The position numbers and the translations under genes are program-made. A stretch of 6,362 nt of DNA from an uncultured Candidatus Altimarinota bacterium. GTDB lineage: Bacteria > Patescibacteriota > Gracilibacteria > UBA4473. The notes beneath the pieces were generated by a model, which did no database searches, was not told the DNA's origin, and was given only the letters and a program-made list of their open reading frames with translations. Of this stretch, positions 1 to 6,362 are shown in pieces. Numbering within the stretch: position 1 is the stretch's first letter; each line of letters begins with the position of its first letter. The stretch spans positions 1 to 6,362 of the forward strand of contig CALIGR010000175.1 in NCBI GenBank assembly GCA_938021445.1, written 5' to 3'.

Positions 1-590
1 TACTCAGGTTTATGGAGGTCAGTGATGGGAAAATACTGATCGACCAACAAGACATCAGAAATATCACTCAAGATGACTTAAGGAAGAACATCGCCTATGT
101 CCCACAAGAACCAATACTGTTTCACCGTTCTTTGAAAGAAAATATTTTATATGGAAAACCAGAAGCTTCTGAGTCAGAAATGATCAAAGTCGCTGAGCAA
201 GCCTACGCACATAAATTTATCTCAGAACTATCTGAAGGCTACGATACTTTGGTTGGAGAACGAGGGATCAAACTCTCTGGAGGCCAAAAGCAAAGAGTAG
301 CGATTGCAAGAGCCATGCTCAAAGAGGCACCAATCTTAATTCTTGATGAGGCGACCTCAGCCCTGGATTCAACCTCTGAGCAATTTATCCAGTCCGCTTT
401 AGCCAAGCTAATGAAGCATAAGACGACAATTGTTATAGCCCACCGCCTTTCGACGCTCAGCCAAATGGATCGAATCATCGTCCTCGAGCAAGGACAGATT
501 ATAGAGGATGGAAGCCACGAAGAACTCTTAAAACAAAAAGGAAAGTATGCCGAGCTTTGGGCTCATCAATCTGGTGGTTTTATAAATTAA
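1..590 (+). CDS. ABC transporter ATP-binding/permease protein, C-terminal part of the nucleotide-binding domain (5' truncated by window edge)
   Basis: This is the end of an ATP-binding domain that would power an exporter at the cytoplasmic membrane. Numbering from the Met at 12-14, it shows the Q-loop (YVPQEP, Gln32), the ABC signature LSGGQ (88-92), Walker B ILILDE (108-113) with catalytic Glu113, the D-loop SALD (116-119) and the H-loop His144 in IVIAHRLSTL. All key residues after Walker A are intact. The Met at 12 is not the start: codons 3-11 read L-R-F in frame, giving the usual 'LRF...DGKILIDQQDI' stretch that follows Walker A, so Walker A and any membrane domain lie left of the window. 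The C-terminal ending (YAELWAHQSGGF) is typical of fused permease-ATPase half-transporters of the MsbA/LmrA (ABCB-like) type. That fusion is an inference, and the substrate cannot be told. The stop is TAA at 588-590. Confidence 0.95.
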   Translation, partial: LRFMEVSDGKILIDQQDIRNITQDDLRKNIAYVPQEPILFHRSLKENILYGKPEASESEMIKVAEQAYAHKFISELSEGYDTLVGERGIKLSGGQKQRVAIARAMLKEAPILILDEATSALDSTSEQFIQSALAKLMKHKTTIVIAHRLSTLSQMDRIIVLEQGQIIEDGSHEELLKQKGKYAELWAHQSGGFIN

Positions 591-601
591 AAAAATAATA
601 G

Positions 602-630
602 TTGTTTTTTGTCAAATTTTGAGGTATACT
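602..630 (+). promoter_or_regulatory. Predicted sigma-70-type promoter for the small gene at 708
   Basis: A -10 box TATACT lies at 625-630 (5 of 6 to TATAAT). A weak -35 box TTGTTT lies at 602-607 (TTG conserved), with an ideal 17-base spacer. Transcription would start near 637, leaving a leader of about 70 bases before the ATG at 708. It lies just after the ABC gene stop, so the small gene probably has its own transcript. The leader has no Shine-Dalgarno sequence. Confidence 0.55.
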
Positions 631-707
631 GGTTTTGTTCAGTTAGTTAGATCGATCAAAAAAACGACCCGAACCGTCATCCTAATTTTTTAACTCAAAA
701 ACAAAAA

Positions 708-890
708 ATGGCAAAAAACAATGAACCAGCTTCATTCATCGACACTCTTAAAAATGAGCAAGTGTCTCTAGTTACTGGAACTCTAGCTATCGCAACGGCT
801 TTCTTAGTCGCTCTAAGCGTTATGCCAACTCCAGAAAATCAAAGTACGTCACTCCTTCAAGCGAGCGTGTTTAACCTCGCGAGTCTCTAG
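708..890 (+). CDS. Small single-pass membrane protein, unknown function
   Basis: I do not recognise this 60-residue protein. Residues 1-18 are polar and charged (Lys3, Glu6, Asp12, Lys15, Glu17). Residues about 19-39 are a continuous hydrophobic stretch rich in Ala, Leu, Val and Thr, long enough for one membrane helix. Residues 40-60 are a mildly polar tail starting with MPTPEN and ending in Leu. It could be a membrane-anchored small protein or an uncleaved signal anchor. A cleaved secreted peptide is less likely because the N-terminal part is long and lacks a clear positive cluster. Support for a real gene: a promoter with a good -10 box at 602-630, a terminator beginning 22 bases after the TAG stop, and no longer frame on either strand here. 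The start is the only ATG before the helix; it is preceded by an A-rich tract (actcaaaaacaaaaa) and no Shine-Dalgarno motif. There is no cysteine and no lipobox. Confidence 0.68.
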   Translation: MAKNNEPASFIDTLKNEQVSLVTGTLAIATAFLVALSVMPTPENQSTSLLQASVFNLASL

Positions 891-912
891 GAATATCTAC
901 CCTTTGATTATA

Positions 913-948
913 AAAAAACTCCCCAAGAATACTCTTGAGGAGTTTTTT
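913..948. terminator. Bidirectional intrinsic terminator between convergent genes
   Basis: The arms at 913-928 and 933-948 pair over 16 positions around a 4-base loop (ATAC, 929-932). The GC-containing core is 919-928 with 933-942, flanked by an A-run (912-918) and a T-run (943-948) that give a U-tract in either direction. There is one mismatch, C923 opposite A938. In the plus-strand RNA this is a C-A mismatch; in the minus-strand RNA it becomes a G-U wobble, so the hairpin is continuous for the large minus-strand gene ending at 960. It lies 22 bases past the small gene's stop and 11 bases past the large gene's stop. Confidence 0.9.
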
Positions 949-959
949 ATATTACTTAA

Positions 960-3900
960 TTACTGCTTATCCACTTTCTTAAGCGTGTAAGAAAGTGCTG
1001 TAAAGACATCCCCTCTTGTCATCGTCTTATCGACTGGCGCATTTTTAAGACGTGCTGGTAGATCTACATTCGAGTCTAAAACTTGTATATAAGGCTCAAA
1101 CCAGAGTTGATTATTTGATGCCGCTTTCGCACTCGCCTCATCTTTAGAGATAAAACCAAATCCAATAGCGAGTATTTTATAGAGTTCCGCTTTAATGATT
1201 CTTTTTCCGGGTCGATACATTCCATCATCATAACCATGAACGATATTTTGTTGTTCCATGTTTTGGACAAAATCGTGATACCAAGCGGCCGTATTTACAT
1301 CTGGGAAATTGGTCAAATCAACACAAGTCCCCTGTTTCAATAGATCTTCACGAGCAATGGTCATGATTTTCACCGCTTCACTTCGAGTAATCCCATCATC
1401 CAGTCGAGCGTATCCGGTATCACTGTCCCCTGAAACAATTTTCTGCTCCGCTAGATCTATCAACGAAGCATAATCTAGATGTGCTGGATCTACATCTTCA
1501 AAGAGCATTGATTGTACTCCATCACCTCTATTTTCAGGGAATCGATCATACTGGACCTCGGTACAAGACGGAGCTGAAGCTTTTAAAGGTTCTTCTTGTC
1601 CCCACTCACTGACTCGTTTCGTTGGAGAAACCAATGGCACTCGTACAATTGGAATTTCAAGTACTTGATAACCGTCTACAGTTCTAACGGTTGTCCCTGG
1701 CGCTCTTATTTCTGGTGTTTCTGTTACCACATTCGTCGGAACCGTTTCTCTATAAGCATCGGCAATGGTTTCATTTACAGGGGTTCGAGCAAAAGTGCTA
1801 CTTGGAGTTGGACTACAGAGTTGAAAACCATTTTCTACCGCCCAGGATTCTGCACACTGTATACCAGAAACCGTCGCAGACGAACGCAAACAGCTCTGGT
1901 AGTTCGCATAAGTATTGGTCCGACTAACGCCTTGATTCACAATCATATTCACGCAAGATCCGCTATTTGGATCTCGTATCGCTATGGTGTAATTTTGAGT
2001 TACCGCTCCCCCAATTCTGGTGACAACTTGTTGAGGAATAGAAGGCCCTGATGGATCGTGAATGACGCCATTAGCAATTCCATCTTCATCTGTCCTTGGG
2101 TCTCCATCTGTTACTCGGTAAGAAACGGTCGTTACCATTTTACCTCCAACATTAGCGGTTCCATAAGTGACTAAGTCATCAATATTCGAGTAGGCCTGAC
2201 CAGAAGCGCTATATTTTTTATAGGTCCAGTTTGAAGTATCGTACTCTTCCGTGTAATAAATAGTGATATCTGCACTGAGTCCTGGACTTCCACACTCAAC
2301 GGTAAAGTCGACCAAACCAAGTGGATAATCCGCTGTTGGATCCTGTACCTGAAGAGTCCCCTCGCTTATGAAAGCATTTCCAGTAATCGTTCGACAGCTA
2401 CTCCCATTTGTGACTAAAGTTGAAGAATTCCCCGTAACGATATTTGGAGCCGTTGATACATTTCCTTGAATCGAGTCAGGTTGTCCATCTCCATCCCCAT
2501 CACCACCATTAAAACCTGAATTCTCGACCGAAGCCGGTGTCGGATCATTATCGTCAGTTGATGGTTCGTTCACTACCATCGTAAAGACCCCTTGATTATC
2601 TGGGGCACCTGGAAATGAACTTCCAGTTCCATCAGTCTGAGTCACCGTTATATCAACCGGTCCAGAAGCGGTCGGTACGACTGGAGCTGAAAACATACCA
2701 TTGCTATCACAAGTCACAATATTTGGATCTGGCGTAAAGTTCCCCGTCAAAGTAACCGTCCCGCCTGGCTCACAAGTCCCAGAAACAGTCGTCAATTGGC
2801 CAACGGTTCCTTGTAATGGACTCGGTCCGGTAATCGCTGGTGAGAGATCCACTTCAACGTTTTGCGTTACTGGCACAGAAGTATTCCCTGCACCATCCGT
2901 TTCCGTGACAGAAAGTGTCTGAGGCGTTCCATGCGCCGCAACATCCCAGAGGACAGGAGTAGAGTAAGTTCCATCAGGATTACAAATGGTCACGGTCGGA
3001 TCAGGAATAATGTTTGGATTTGAAATCGTAACCGTACTCCCAGCTTCACAGAGCCCTGTTACAACCGTTGGATTATTAACGGTGTCGCCGGCCTCTGGAC
3101 TATCAACAGTCGTTCCAGAGGGTTGAGTGACATCTCCTTGAGCAAAGACACTATCAGGACCTGAAGCATTTCCGGCTGGGTCATAAGCGACAGCTGTGAC
3201 TAACAGTGGACCTTCATCATCTGGACTCACCAGCGCAGGAGCCACCTCACAAGTCCAAGTACCATCTGGTTGAACAATCGCTGTACACGTCTGGCCACCC
3301 GGGCTTAAGACAACCTCAATCGTGTCTCCTGGAGTTCCTATTCCACTAATCGTTCCATCGGTAGATCCATTTGGCGCGAGGCTTGGGTCTGGAAAAGTAA
3401 TCGTTGGATTAGAAGGCGGATCTAGGTCAACCTCAACAGCGGTTACGGTATCGGTCGGAGAAACATTTCCAGCGGCGTCAGTCTGATATACCTCTATATC
3501 TTGTAATCCTGAAGTTCCAGGATTCCATAAAACATCTTGGCTAAAACTCCCACTTGGATCACAAGTGGTGGTTACTGGGCTCCCTTGAATGTTTGGATTA
3601 TCAATCATCACTAAAGCCCCTGGTTCACAAGTCCCCGTAACCGTCATTGGGTTCCCTGCGGCTTGTCCATCCAACGGCGAACTTACGACTGGTACCGCCG
3701 GAGGGGTATTATCAAAAGCGATTGTATTATCCCCTGAAACCGAAACGGTATTATTATTCCCAGAAAGATCCTGAACACTTCCAAGCGGGAGTGAAATCGT
3801 CACCTCATCACCCGTTACTAAGCCGCCCGTTATTTGATACTCAAAAGTCGTCCCATCATTAGGCGCTACCTGTACTAACGTTCCAACCGGAACGGATACG

Positions 3901-6362
3901 CTGTTCACTGAGACTGCTAGATCTGAAGCGGTGAAACTCGTTACATCAATCACTTCTGAAAAATTGATAGTCCAGACAATTGGATAGCTATTCGCCGGAT
4001 CTGACTGAGCTGTAGACTGGTTGAGTGTTACCCCTGGATCTTCCAGATCCACAATAACCGAGACCGAAGTTGTCGGAGACACATTCCCGGCTGGATCCGT
4101 CAACGTTACGTCTAGGGCCTGATTTCCAGTTGTCCCAGGCAACCAACTCACCGGGACCGTCTGAACTCCGGCCCCCGTACAAGTATACGTCGTTGGATTC
4201 GGCGTAAGATTTGGATTGATGATGGTGATGACCTCCCCGGCTTCATTACACTCTATGTCAACTCCCGTCGGGCTGTTAACGGTCGCACCCGGAAGAGGAG
4301 CACTTACATTTGGCGCTGCCGGAGGCGTCGTATCGATCGTAACCGTGTTATCCACCGAGAGAGACCCCGCATTTGAATTTCCAGCCACATCTTCCACCAT
4401 TCCTCCTGGCAGTTTAACCATTACCTCACCATCTCCAGTAGTCGTAATTGTGAGTTTGAAAGTCGTGCCATCTAGTGGAGACAGCTCTGAAACAGAATTA
4501 ACCGTAGGGGCTGGAGCCGTAGAGCCACTTAAGTCAAAATCAGTTGGAGCAATCGTGGCTCCATTTATAGGTTCTGAAAAAGTTAAAATAAATTGAGCCG
4601 CTAAAGCATTTGTTGGATCCGGCTGAATGCCTGACTGCTCTATCTGCGCTTGTGGCCCGGTAAGGTCCGGAGTAATACCGGAAACAATTGTATTAATCGA
4701 AGTATTCCCAGCTGAATCGGTACAAGCCGCAATCAAATCGTAGGTATTTCCATTTGAGGCTCCATTCCAGACAACATTCACTGAAAATTCTCCCAGTGCA
4801 TCGACCACACCAACGGTTGGATCTGGGACAATCCCGCCGCCTGGAGCGGTCGTAATTGAAACCGTTCCACCCTCAGCTCCACTACAGCTTCCAACAATAG
4901 GCGTGGGACTTGAAACCGTTCCTCCTACTGTTGGCGAGCTCACGGTCGGCCCGGCCGGAGCAACGGTATCGACATCATACTGTTCATTATCCCCTGTTGG
5001 AATATTCGTATTAAGCCCAATATTAAAGTTATCATTGATATCAGTCGCGGCGTTAATAGCCAGACCAAGAGTTCCATTTCCCGTCACATTCGTAATTGAA
5101 ATATTATAAACCGATCCTGATACCTGAGTAACGCTGAGCACATCACCCGTAACCGTTCCTGTTTTAATAGTGGTAAAGTCAGTTACATCCACATTCTGCA
5201 CATCCTCACTAAAAGTAACTTCAAAAATAACACTCGTATCATTCGTCTCCTGTGTCATCGGAGTTTGCCTTTTTACATCTATAGGCGCTGGTGGGTTTTC
5301 AACCGCAAAAGAAAAGTAAGCTCCATCGGTTATATCAACCGTCCCCGTAAAGAAAGATCCATCATCTACCAGTTCAGATCCAGCATCAAACGCATCAAAC
5401 GTAGTATCTGTACTCTGTACGAGCACTGGAATACCGGCGGGAAAAATGGTCGAGCTTGGAATCGCAAATGTGACATCTCCGGTCTCGAGCGTTTCTTCAA
5501 ACTGCCAAATTCTGGTCATTCGTTCTCCCGAATTTCCATCATAATCGGCGCCAAAAGTTATGGCGCCTCCATCATGTCCTCCGACTACATAAGTAGCATT
5601 CGCCAGTTTGGTTCGATTTATATCATTATTGGCTAAAAGAAAGTTATTATTCGTCGCGATCGATAAAATAGCATCATTTTGCTGAGAATGAGCTACTCTT
5701 TGGTCCAGTGCCGTTGCATCATCTCGAGCGAGCCCAATAATTCCATTATTATAAGTCGTGGTGCTCGCTGGATAAACTAAATTTCCACTTGAATCGACAT
5801 AATCTGGCACAATAGTCAGTCCGTACTTCAAGGCCAAATAAGACTCAATTTGAGCCAAGTTTTGATCCGCTACTTGTTCGTCATAAGCAATCGCTTCTGA
5901 AATATTTCCATCAAAAAAGTTCGTGAGACTATCATGGCCAAGGGTAATCGTTGATCCATCACTAAATGGGTATGCGGCGTTATTAACCGCACTCACACCA
6001 TTCACTCGAACAAAATTATCAACCGCCCCTCCACTTTTATAACGTACCGCCACTAAAGCTGTTTCTCCAGCCACAACCGCCTCACCTGCAAAACCTGCGC
6101 CATTGTGATCAAGTTCGACTCGAGGGGCTTCTATTTGCATTCGGTGGTCACCACCGGCTTCTGTTCCAAAAATAGTTTGATTTCCAACGACAGAAGACGG
6201 AGTTATAACGGCTAATTTTGTATAAGCATTTGTCCCTCCCAATAGACTTGAGTTCAGCGTTCCCATTCCTGAATTTTTAAAGACGGCTGTTGGCTGGTAA
6301 TTGTTATCTGGCCCAAATTTTTTATAAACAGGTTCCCGTCCTGATACAGCAAAAGCGTCTTC
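960..6362 (-). CDS. Giant modular surface protein: LamG/DUF8202-like region, nine Ig-like domains, choice-of-anchor U-like domain, three SLH repeats (N-terminus beyond window)
   Basis: This is probably a secreted adhesin or S-layer-associated protein held on the wall by its C-terminal SLH repeats. The frame is open from the right edge to TAA at 960-962, giving 1800 visible residues. The ATG at 6264-6266 is not the start: 32 further in-frame codons precede it without a stop and read like the 'NYQPTAVF' lead-in of a LamG-type domain. Numbered from that Met: about 1-152, concanavalin A/LamG-like; 135-323, DUF8202-like with ESYLALKYGLTI and a GLARDD segment; 328-1233, nine Ig-like domains; 1247-1410, choice-of-anchor U-like; 1411-1585, linker with five Cys; 1588-1768, three SLH repeats. 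The signal peptide and promoter are outside the window. The terminator at 913-948 follows directly. No enzymatic domain is visible in this part. Long, Thr/Ser/Pro/Gly/Asn-rich and poor in Lys, it has the composition of an extended extracellular protein. Domain family names come from recalled motifs, not a search. Confidence 0.93.
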   Translation of the reverse strand, partial: EDAFAVSGREPVYKKFGPDNNYQPTAVFKNSGMGTLNSSLLGGTNAYTKLAVITPSSVVGNQTIFGTEAGGDHRMQIEAPRVELDHNGAGFAGEAVVAGETALVAVRYKSGGAVDNFVRVNGVSAVNNAAYPFSDGSTITLGHDSLTNFFDGNISEAIAYDEQVADQNLAQIESYLALKYGLTIVPDYVDSSGNLVYPASTTTYNNGIIGLARDDATALDQRVAHSQQNDAILSIATNNNFLLANNDINRTKLANATYVVGGHDGGAITFGADYDGNSGERMTRIWQFEETLETGDVTFAIPSSTIFPAGIPVLVQSTDTTFDAFDAGSELVDDGSFFTGTVDITDGAYFSFAVENPPAPIDVKRQTPMTQETNDTSVIFEVTFSEDVQNVDVTDFTTIKTGTVTGDVLSVTQVSGSVYNISITNVTGNGTLGLAINAATDINDNFNIGLNTNIPTGDNEQYDVDTVAPAGPTVSSPTVGGTVSSPTPIVGSCSGAEGGTVSITTAPGGGIVPDPTVGVVDALGEFSVNVVWNGASNGNTYDLIAACTDSAGNTSINTIVSGITPDLTGPQAQIEQSGIQPDPTNALAAQFILTFSEPINGATIAPTDFDLSGSTAPAPTVNSVSELSPLDGTTFKLTITTTGDGEVMVKLPGGMVEDVAGNSNAGSLSVDNTVTIDTTPPAAPNVSAPLPGATVNSPTGVDIECNEAGEVITIINPNLTPNPTTYTCTGAGVQTVPVSWLPGTTGNQALDVTLTDPAGNVSPTTSVSVIVDLEDPGVTLNQSTAQSDPANSYPIVWTINFSEVIDVTSFTASDLAVSVNSVSVPVGTLVQVAPNDGTTFEYQITGGLVTGDEVTISLPLGSVQDLSGNNNTVSVSGDNTIAFDNTPPAVPVVSSPLDGQAAGNPMTVTGTCEPGALVMIDNPNIQGSPVTTTCDPSGSFSQDVLWNPGTSGLQDIEVYQTDAAGNVSPTDTVTAVEVDLDPPSNPTITFPDPSLAPNGSTDGTISGIGTPGDTIEVVLSPGGQTCTAIVQPDGTWTCEVAPALVSPDDEGPLLVTAVAYDPAGNASGPDSVFAQGDVTQPSGTTVDSPEAGDTVNNPTVVTGLCEAGSTVTISNPNIIPDPTVTICNPDGTYSTPVLWDVAAHGTPQTLSVTETDGAGNTSVPVTQNVEVDLSPAITGPSPLQGTVGQLTTVSGTCEPGGTVTLTGNFTPDPNIVTCDSNGMFSAPVVPTASGPVDITVTQTDGTGSSFPGAPDNQGVFTMVVNEPSTDDNDPTPASVENSGFNGGDGDGDGQPDSIQGNVSTAPNIVTGNSSTLVTNGSSCRTITGNAFISEGTLQVQDPTADYPLGLVDFTVECGSPGLSADITIYYTEEYDTSNWTYKKYSASGQAYSNIDDLVTYGTANVGGKMVTTVSYRVTDGDPRTDEDGIANGVIHDPSGPSIPQQVVTRIGGAVTQNYTIAIRDPNSGSCVNMIVNQGVSRTNTYANYQSCLRSSATVSGIQCAESWAVENGFQLCSPTPSSTFARTPVNETIADAYRETVPTNVVTETPEIRAPGTTVRTVDGYQVLEIPIVRVPLVSPTKRVSEWGQEEPLKASAPSCTEVQYDRFPENRGDGVQSMLFEDVDPAHLDYASLIDLAEQKIVSGDSDTGYARLDDGITRSEAVKIMTIAREDLLKQGTCVDLTNFPDVNTAAWYHDFVQNMEQQNIVHGYDDGMYRPGKRIIKAELYKILAIGFGFISKDEASAKAASNNQLWFEPYIQVLDSNVDLPARLKNAPVDKTMTRGDVFTALSYTLKKVDKQ
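963..1505 (-). other. Three C-terminal S-layer homology (SLH) repeats
   Basis: SLH1 (about 1335-1505) reads LFEDVD...ASLIDLAEQKIVSG...ARLDDGITRSEAVKI. SLH2 (1143-1313) reads FPDVNTAAWYHDFVQNM..QNIVHGYDDGMYRPGKRIIKAELYKIL. SLH3 (975-1115) reads LWFEPYIQVLDSN...MTRGDVFTAL. The TRAE-equivalent positions are TRSE, IKAE and TRGD, so only the first and third keep the Thr-Arg pair. A set of three SLH repeats typically binds pyruvylated cell wall polysaccharide. SLH3 lacks the usual xGxxDGxFxP loop and is degenerate. Confidence 0.88.
2037..2528 (-). other. Choice-of-anchor U-like domain with Asp-rich calcium-type loop
   Basis: It begins with DGDGDGQPDS (residues 1256-1265; Asp1256, 1258, 1260 and 1264), a thrombospondin-3/EF-hand-like calcium loop. 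It continues with a beta-rich stretch and closes with DGDPRTDEDGIANGVIHDPSGP (1387-1408). This opening and ending match what I recall of the 'choice-of-anchor U' family, which sits just before varied C-terminal surface anchors. Here the final anchor is a set of SLH repeats. Confidence 0.6.
2568..5285 (-). repeat. Tandem array of nine Ig-like domains (B-A, B-A, B-A, A, A, A)
   Basis: Two diverged repeat types of about 92-112 residues can be read. Type B has a 'FSE.(I/V)...DF' strand and ends in VxDxxGN...DNT. Its copies are at about 4968-5285, 4329-4661 and 3708-4043. Type A starts PxxPxVSxPxxG and ends DxAGNxS....VDL. Its copies are at about 4662-4967, 4044-4328, 3423-3707, 3132-3422, 2844-3131 and 2568-2843. 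They resemble bacterial Ig-like (Big/adhesin stalk) domains. The array would form a long rigid stalk projecting the N-terminal module away from the SLH anchor. Copies are diverged at DNA level, so I see no long exact nucleotide repeat. Confidence 0.85.
5298..6362 (-). other. Concanavalin A/LamG-like plus DUF8202-like region of the large protein
   Basis: The first part (window edge to about 5811) looks like a beta-sandwich of the LamG/jellyroll type, with the pattern 'VRVNG...ITLGHD...FFDGNISEAIAYDEQ'. It runs into ESYLALKYGLTI (residues 141-152) and then NNGIIGLARDDATALDQR (173-190), TRIWQFEE (251-258) and a final strand AYFSFA (316-321). This succession is what I know as DUF8202 in Bacteroidota secreted, often T9SS-exported, proteins. 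Such sandwiches often bind glycans or simply present a surface; no ligand can be assigned. Confidence 0.65.

Noticed and set aside
239..478. 79-codon minus-strand frame inside the ABC gene
   Set aside because: It opposes the signature, Walker B and H-loop coding sequence, which is plainly the real frame.
590..610. Hairpin-like A-run/T-run just after the ABC gene stop
   Set aside because: The stem would be only A-U pairs plus one G-U with a 3-base loop and no following U-tract. It is too weak to call a terminator and overlaps the proposed -35 box.
650..657. GATCGATC palindrome in the small gene leader
   Set aside because: It is a single 8-base palindrome with no second copy or flanking symmetry, so it may be chance and cannot be called an operator.
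1596..2051. 151-codon open frame on the plus strand, with an overlapping frame at 1691-1927
   Set aside because: It lies antisense to the linker and anchor-U-like region of the large gene. The translation is rich in Trp, Arg, Tyr and Ser with no recognisable domain or ribosome binding site.
4216..4596. 126-codon open frame on the plus strand (also 2701-2922, 3589-3774, 3647-3862 and 4903-5109)
   Set aside because: These are antisense shadows of the Ig-like repeats. Their recurring Val/Pro/Gly patterns mirror the repeated codons on the other strand.
5265..5636. 123-codon open frame on the plus strand
   Set aside because: It is antisense to the DUF8202-like region, has low-quality composition (Ile, Ser, Arg and Tyr runs) and no domain.
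960..6362. Recoded TGA (code 4 or 25) as seen in some Patescibacteria
   Set aside because: All three genes read through fully under the standard code with no in-frame TGA, and Gly and Trp are encoded normally.
1..6362. Mobile elements, CRISPR arrays, tRNA or rRNA genes
   Set aside because: No transposase or integrase frame, no regularly spaced exact repeats and no tRNA- or rRNA-like segment were seen. The only repeats are diverged protein-domain repeats.

Overview
The window holds three genes. It comes from a bacterium of moderate to low GC that uses the standard code: the roughly 5.4 kb reading frame runs without any in-frame TGA, and all three genes end in TAA or TAG. A very large protein ending in S-layer homology (SLH) repeats implies a cell surface with an S-layer or pyruvylated wall polymer. 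An N-terminal module of the kind common in Bacteroidota secreted proteins, the A-rich leader without a Shine-Dalgarno sequence, and the compact layout would fit a member of the Candidate Phyla Radiation (Patescibacteria; for example Peregrinibacteria- or Gracilibacteria-like lineages). This placement is a low-confidence inference, because no rRNA or marker gene is present.

Layout, left to right. Bases 1-590 (+) are the C-terminal part of an ABC exporter nucleotide-binding domain, cut by the left edge. Bases 591-707 are a short intergenic region with a good sigma-70-type promoter at 602-630. Bases 708-890 (+) encode a 60-residue protein with one predicted membrane helix. Bases 913-948 form a strong hairpin with T-runs on both sides, serving as a shared terminator between convergent genes. 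Bases 960-6362 (-) are one continuous frame of at least 1800 residues, still open at the right edge.

The giant protein is modular. From the N-terminal side it has: a concanavalin A/LamG-like plus DUF8202-like region; nine Ig-like domains, arranged as three B-A pairs followed by three A-type domains; a 'choice-of-anchor U'-like domain with an Asp-rich calcium-type loop; an unassigned Cys-containing linker; and three C-terminal SLH repeats. It is best read as a surface-anchored adhesin or S-layer-associated stalk protein. Its start and any signal peptide lie beyond the window. The three genes are not obviously one pathway: the large gene is convergent to the other two, and the small gene appears to be its own transcription unit. 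I see no mobile element, CRISPR array, tRNA or rRNA.
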